Shown here in pieces: positions 5,707 to 8,265 of a DNA stretch of 8,265 nucleotides. The notes beneath the pieces are model-generated. The model saw only the letters and a program-made list of their open reading frames with translations. It searched no databases and was not told the DNA's origin. Positions within the stretch are counted from its first letter, which is position 1; every line of letters begins with the position of its first letter. A program made the translations under genes and the position numbers. The DNA comes from CAMYLR01 sp039590215 (lineage in GTDB: Bacteria; Gemmatimonadota; Gemmatimonadetes; JACCXV01; JAHWKZ01). The stretch covers positions 1 through 8,265 of the forward strand of contig JBDHFX010000066.1 in NCBI GenBank assembly GCA_039590215.1. Reading direction: 5' to 3'.

Positions 5707-5733
5707 AAACGGCTCACCTATGGCAGCCGTTTT
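5707..5733 (+). terminator. Intrinsic terminator after the FmdB-like gene
   Basis: AAACGGCT (5707-5714) pairs perfectly with AGCCGTTT (5725-5732) around a 10-base loop, giving an 8-bp stem that ends in a run of four T. It is 40 bases past the stop codon. The T-run is short and partly inside the stem, so efficiency may be moderate. An ATG at 5720 lies inside the loop, which argues against its use as the start of the downstream gene. Confidence 0.55.
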
Positions 5734-5782
5734 CCTGGGTAATAGCATCGGCAGGATTGGCCACGTCCACGGGAGAGCCCAG

Positions 5783-6967
5783 ATGACCTGGCTCGGATCC
5801 GCGTCTGCTACGGTGGTGGCCGCCGGGTTGTTGCTGCATGGGTGTAGCGGATCAACATCACCCGTCGCGGACGAACGAAACAGACCACCGCTTTTTAACT
5901 CGGAGCCCCCTGCCCAGGCGGGCCTCGATTCGCTTTACGTTTACCAAATCGCGGTCACGGACCCTGACGGCGATCGTGTGCACGTAACAGCGCAAAGGCT
6001 GCCGCACTGGCTGGTCCTTGATTCCGGAGGCATGACCCTTTCTGGGACACCTAGGTTCAACAGCCTGGGTGATCACGAAGTGGAGCTGACCGCCTCGGAC
6101 GGCATCTTGCGATCAACCCAGTCCTACACGCTAACGGTAAGCCTCGACACCTCGTCCCTCATCTTCAACGGGTCTTGGTACGGCGTCTACGGGATGTTCC
6201 ACTTCGGCCACGACGGCTACCCCTACGAAAGCGAGCATTTCGTTGTCTATAGCGGGTTTTGCCCTGCCGAGGAACGACAGCGAGTCGCGGACGTACTCGA
6301 GGAGCAGCTGATCGAGCTCAAGAGCGAGCTCCATATCACGGGCGATCATGAGTTCGCGCATCTGACCCAGAACAGGAAGATCGACGTCTTCCTCAGCAAG
6401 TATCAGGTCGAGCCCAACTGGTGGGGATCGGCGTACCGAAAAGGGCTCATCTACCGGTCACGCGACTCACCCTACTACCGGGGGAATGGGGTCGCGTACG
6501 ACTACATCCTCAAGCACGAGTTGATGCATGTCGTCGAGTTCCTCCTGACCGAGCGAGGGCGCGACTGGATGGCCTCCTTGACGAACACGTGGTTCAAGGA
6601 GGGGATCGCAGAGTACGTGAGCGATCTGAGTGGAAGCCGACCGAGAATAGACGACACGGACGGACTGATGCAGTGGATGGATGGCGACGGTCACGGGAAC
6701 CCGATCGCGACCCGTGCTTGGACAGACATCCCCCGGGCTCGAGCCGAGACCGGCAACGTGGGCAGCTACTTCCCCGGTTTTGAACTTGCGTTCCGTTACC
6801 TGGTGGACCCCGATGGTCACGGAAGAACGATGCTGGATGTCAAGAACGTGCTCCTCGACATAAGACAGGGCAGGACGTTCGAGATGGCTTTCGCTGCGAG
6901 GATAGGGATGAGCGTCGACGAGTACCAGGCTAGCTTTACGGACCTGATGACAGAATACCTACCTTGA
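5783..6967 (+). CDS. Lipoprotein with Ig-like domain and HExxH gluzincin metallopeptidase domain
   Basis: The 394-residue product has a lipoprotein signal with lipobox LLHGC (C21), a linker, then a cadherin-like/He_PIG type Ig domain at about 35-120. That domain's cues are a YQIAVTDPDGD strand with a calcium-type DPDGD loop, LPHWLVLD, TLSGTPRFNSLGDHEVELTASDG and a final TLTV strand. After a linker comes a peptidase domain opening with ESEHFVVYSG (149-158). The zinc site is HELMH (H245, E246, H249) with a likely third ligand E273 in WFKEGIAEY, 23 residues after H249. This HExxH-x23-E arrangement with EGxAEY is gluzincin-like and resembles M1/M61 or peptidase-MA families. It is probably an exported, membrane-tethered zinc peptidase; the substrate is unknown. 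ATG 5783 is chosen because GGGAG lies 7 bases upstream and the signal peptide begins there. A start at 5720 would fall in the preceding terminator loop. No obvious promoter was seen. Confidence 0.85.
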   Translation: MTWLGSASATVVAAGLLLHGCSGSTSPVADERNRPPLFNSEPPAQAGLDSLYVYQIAVTDPDGDRVHVTAQRLPHWLVLDSGGMTLSGTPRFNSLGDHEVELTASDGILRSTQSYTLTVSLDTSSLIFNGSWYGVYGMFHFGHDGYPYESEHFVVYSGFCPAEERQRVADVLEEQLIELKSELHITGDHEFAHLTQNRKIDVFLSKYQVEPNWWGSAYRKGLIYRSRDSPYYRGNGVAYDYILKHELMHVVEFLLTERGRDWMASLTNTWFKEGIAEYVSDLSGSRPRIDDTDGLMQWMDGDGHGNPIATRAWTDIPRARAETGNVGSYFPGFELAFRYLVDPDGHGRTMLDVKNVLLDIRQGRTFEMAFAARIGMSVDEYQASFTDLMTEYLP

Positions 6968-6972
6968 GTCCG

Positions 6973-7347
6973 CTAGTCGGAGCGCTCCCATTTACAGAAG
7001 GGCTTATCTCCCCCCAGCCGTTTGCCCGAAAGGCCGAAGCCGACCACCACCAGCCCTAGTGCGATCAATAGGACCGGCGCCAGGTCGATCGTCACCTCGA
7101 ACAATTCCCATGCGCCACCGAGCGTAAAGATCAGACCGACGACAACCCAAAAACCCTCGAGTGGCAGCGAATACATCCGGCGGGCCATCTGGCCACCCAA
7201 AGTGATGATCCCAACCCCAAGCAGACCGATCCCAAAACCAACATCTGCTAGAAGCGCGTAACCCACCCAGACGAAGAACGCTCCCCACCCGATAGCGTCG
7301 AGTCTTTCGGCGAGACGAAGCTCTGCCTTCTCGCTTTCAAGAGCCAT
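6973..7347 (-). CDS. Four-helix membrane protein, internally repeated
   Basis: The 124-residue product has a charged amphipathic N-terminus (2-17) and four hydrophobic helices at about 18-34, 36-53, 66-83 and 88-106, followed by a short basic tail with a single cysteine (C118). The two halves look alike: each is a helix rich in Gly and aromatic residues, a polar turn, then a Leu/Gly helix (GLLGVGIITLGG and LLIALGLVVVGFG). This suggests duplication of a two-helix unit, as in LiaF/DUF5668-type membrane domains. That family link is by pattern only, and the function is unknown. ATG 7347 is chosen over 7392 because AGGAGGG lies 6 bases upstream of it. A near-perfect palindrome (7409-7424) sits about 60 bases upstream. 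Its stop lies 5 bases from the metallopeptidase stop on the other strand. Confidence 0.8.
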   Translation of the reverse strand: MALESEKAELRLAERLDAIGWGAFFVWVGYALLADVGFGIGLLGVGIITLGGQMARRMYSLPLEGFWVVVGLIFTLGGAWELFEVTIDLAPVLLIALGLVVVGFGLSGKRLGGDKPFCKWERSD

Positions 7348-7353
7348 CCCGGA

Positions 7354-7360
7354 CCCTCCT
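7354..7360 (-). promoter_or_regulatory. Strong Shine-Dalgarno deciding the start of the four-helix protein
   Basis: AGGAGGG on the minus strand lies 6 bases before ATG 7347. This selects 7347 over the longer in-frame start at 7392, which would translate through this motif. Confidence 0.8.
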
Positions 7361-7408
7361 GATAGACTTTTGCGGGTCGAAAACAAGAACACCCATTTTG
7401 AGTCTATG

Positions 7409-7424
7409 ACTGAATGGATTCAGT
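7409..7424. repeat. Palindrome ACTGAAT-GG-ATTCAGT, operator-like
   Basis: Two perfect 7-base half-sites (7409-7415 and 7418-7424) face each other across two bases. The loop is too short for a stable RNA hairpin without unpairing inner bases, and no T-run follows, so a dimeric regulator's binding site is a better reading than a terminator. It lies between the two-helix gene and the four-helix gene, in the promoter range of the latter. Confidence 0.5.
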
Positions 7425-7436
7425 GATCTGTCAGGG

Positions 7437-7487
7437 AAAACCCGGCCAGCACCGTAGGGGGAACCAAGCACGCCTCCCGTTGCTGGC
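7437..7487 (-). terminator. Possible weak terminator after the two-helix protein gene
   Basis: GCCAGCA (7445-7451) and TGCTGGC (7481-7487) pair perfectly. Inside, GGGGG (7457-7461) can pair with CTCCC-type bases (7474-7478) with one G-U. On the minus strand CCGGGTTTT follows the stem. The hairpin begins 4 bases past the stop codon of the two-helix gene. The large loop and short T-run displaced by several bases make it a weak candidate. Confidence 0.35.
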
Positions 7488-7491
7488 GTGG

Positions 7492-7791
7492 TTACGATCC
7501 CACGACCTCCACAAGCAACACGGCCAGCGCGACCAGCAACATCGCTACAAACGACACCCGGCAGATCCACATCGCCCGGTCGACATCAGGATCGCCGAAC
7601 TCGCGATACCCCGACCACCAGAATCGGGTCGACTCCCGCGACCAGCGGCGCCGATCGAGAATCGGGACGAAGAGCGGAGTGCCATGCTCGGCCCAAGCCA
7701 CCGGGTGCCGGCTCCGTATCAGCCGCCGCAAACGCACGAAGGACCCGACGCTCACAAGCCACAGGATCACACCCAGGAGAACGAGCGTCAT
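7492..7791 (-). CDS. Small two-helix membrane protein, UspB-like layout
   Basis: The 99-residue product has a membrane helix at each end (about 3-19 and 78-97) enclosing a basic and aromatic loop of some 55 residues, with RLRRLIRSRHP after the first helix and FWWSGYREFGDPDVDR before the second. The layout and the Y-x-x-x-GDP-type motif before the last helix recall small proteins such as E. coli UspB, but the similarity is one of topology and is not strong enough to name the gene. Its ATG overlaps the stop of the upstream quinone oxidoreductase gene (ATGA), and no clear Shine-Dalgarno is visible, so translation is probably coupled to that gene. Function unknown. Confidence 0.7.
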   Translation of the reverse strand: MTLVLLGVILWLVSVGSFVRLRRLIRSRHPVAWAEHGTPLFVPILDRRRWSRESTRFWWSGYREFGDPDVDRAMWICRVSFVAMLLVALAVLLVEVVGS

Positions 7792-8265
7792 GCCGGGATC
7801 ACAACGGTCGAGCCACTGGTTTTGCGCCCTTCAAGATCACGATGGGCCTGTTGGACTTCCCTCAGCGCGTAGGTCTGGTTGACGGCGACATTGATAGTGC
7901 CAGAGGAAACGGCATCCAGAAGCGCCTTCGTCCCTTCGGCAAAATCTTCAGGCGTCGCGTAATAGTCTTTTACCGTTGGCCGGGTCAGGAAAAGGGAACC
8001 CTTTTGACTGAGAAGCAAAGGCGGAAAGTCCGGAACCGGACCCGAGGCGTTGCCGAAGCTGACCATTGTGCCCCGAGGTTTGAGAGAATCTAAAGACGCC
8101 TCAAAGGTGTCCTTGCCGACGGAATCGTAGACCACATCGACACCGTGGCCGTCGGTAATCTCCTTCACCCGGGCGGCGATATCCTCATCTCGATACAGGA
8201 TGGTGTACTGGCATCCGTTTTGTTCGGCGAGAGTGGCCTTCTCCTTGGATCCGACGGTGCCGATG
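7788..8265 (-). CDS. qor: NADPH:quinone oxidoreductase, C-terminal part (5' end outside window)
   Basis: About 158 residues are visible and the frame is open to the right edge, so the N-terminal catalytic half lies outside. The product is a zinc-free medium-chain dehydrogenase/reductase of the QorA type, which reduces quinones with NADPH in the cytoplasm. Visible marks are the end of the nucleotide-binding domain (IGTVGS, then GVDVVYDSVG), VSFGNASG, the KGSLFLTRPTVKDY block that closely follows E. coli QorA as I recall it, and the ending YALREVQQAHRDLEGRKTSGS...VIP. An internal GTG at 8168 is not the true start, because the conserved IGTVGSKEKA segment lies upstream in frame. Its TGA overlaps the ATG of the small membrane protein, which implies cotranscription. 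The exact physiological acceptor is unknown. Confidence 0.88.
   Translation of the reverse strand, partial: IGTVGSKEKATLAEQNGCQYTILYRDEDIAARVKEITDGHGVDVVYDSVGKDTFEASLDSLKPRGTMVSFGNASGPVPDFPPLLLSQKGSLFLTRPTVKDYYATPEDFAEGTKALLDAVSSGTINVAVNQTYALREVQQAHRDLEGRKTSGSTVVIPA

Noticed and set aside
7414..8093. Two long + strand open frames (152 and 201 codons) opposite the small membrane protein and quinone oxidoreductase
   Set aside because: They are antisense to a recognised enzyme, with composition typical of shadow frames.
1..8265. Defence island, biosynthetic cluster, mobile element or CRISPR array
   Set aside because: No transposase, integrase, nuclease, toxin-antitoxin pair, spaced repeat array or modular enzyme was found; the genes are separate short transcription units.

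Overview
The window looks like an ordinary, gene-dense stretch of chromosome from a free-living, moderately high-GC bacterium with a Gram-negative type of envelope. The evidence is four predicted lipoproteins with clear lipoboxes, Shine-Dalgarno-led starts, and short or overlapping gaps between genes. The mix of an uncharacterised YFP-type secreted lipoprotein, a DUF4440 lipoprotein, a PEGA-like lipoprotein, a lipoprotein metallopeptidase and a mercuric-reductase-like flavoprotein recalls uncultured Gemmatimonadota-like or Acidobacteriota-like genomes. The sequence alone does not fix the lineage. I see no transposase, integrase, phage gene, CRISPR array, rRNA or tRNA.

Layout from left to right: the 3' end of an unrecognised gene (+); a zinc-ribbon membrane protein (-); a hemerythrin-domain protein (-) with its own promoter and terminator; a lipoprotein (+); a two-gene unit (-) of a class I pyridine-nucleotide-disulfide oxidoreductase followed by a small membrane-anchored protein with a partial bL12 C-terminal domain; a DUF4440/SnoaL-like lipoprotein (+); a PEGA-like lipoprotein (-); a FmdB-type zinc-ribbon protein (+) with promoter and terminator; a lipoprotein with an Ig-like domain and a HExxH gluzincin domain (+); a four-helix membrane protein (-); and, at the right edge, a two-helix membrane protein (-) whose start overlaps the stop of a quinone oxidoreductase (-) that runs off the window.

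Transcription direction switches often. Four convergent gene pairs end only 1, 12, 14 and 5 bases apart, so there is no room for a terminator between them. Likely cotranscribed pairs are oxidoreductase to bL12-like protein (41-base gap) and quinone oxidoreductase to two-helix protein (ATGA overlap). Three or four products (hemerythrin, disulfide oxidoreductase, quinone oxidoreductase, possibly FmdB-like) are compatible with redox or oxygen handling, but they lie in separate transcription units and I do not claim one system. I found no convincing new multi-gene defence or metabolic system. The points most worth a second look are the membrane-anchored half-bL12 protein beside the flavoprotein, the four abutting convergent pairs, two palindromic operator-like sites, and the metallopeptidase lipoprotein.
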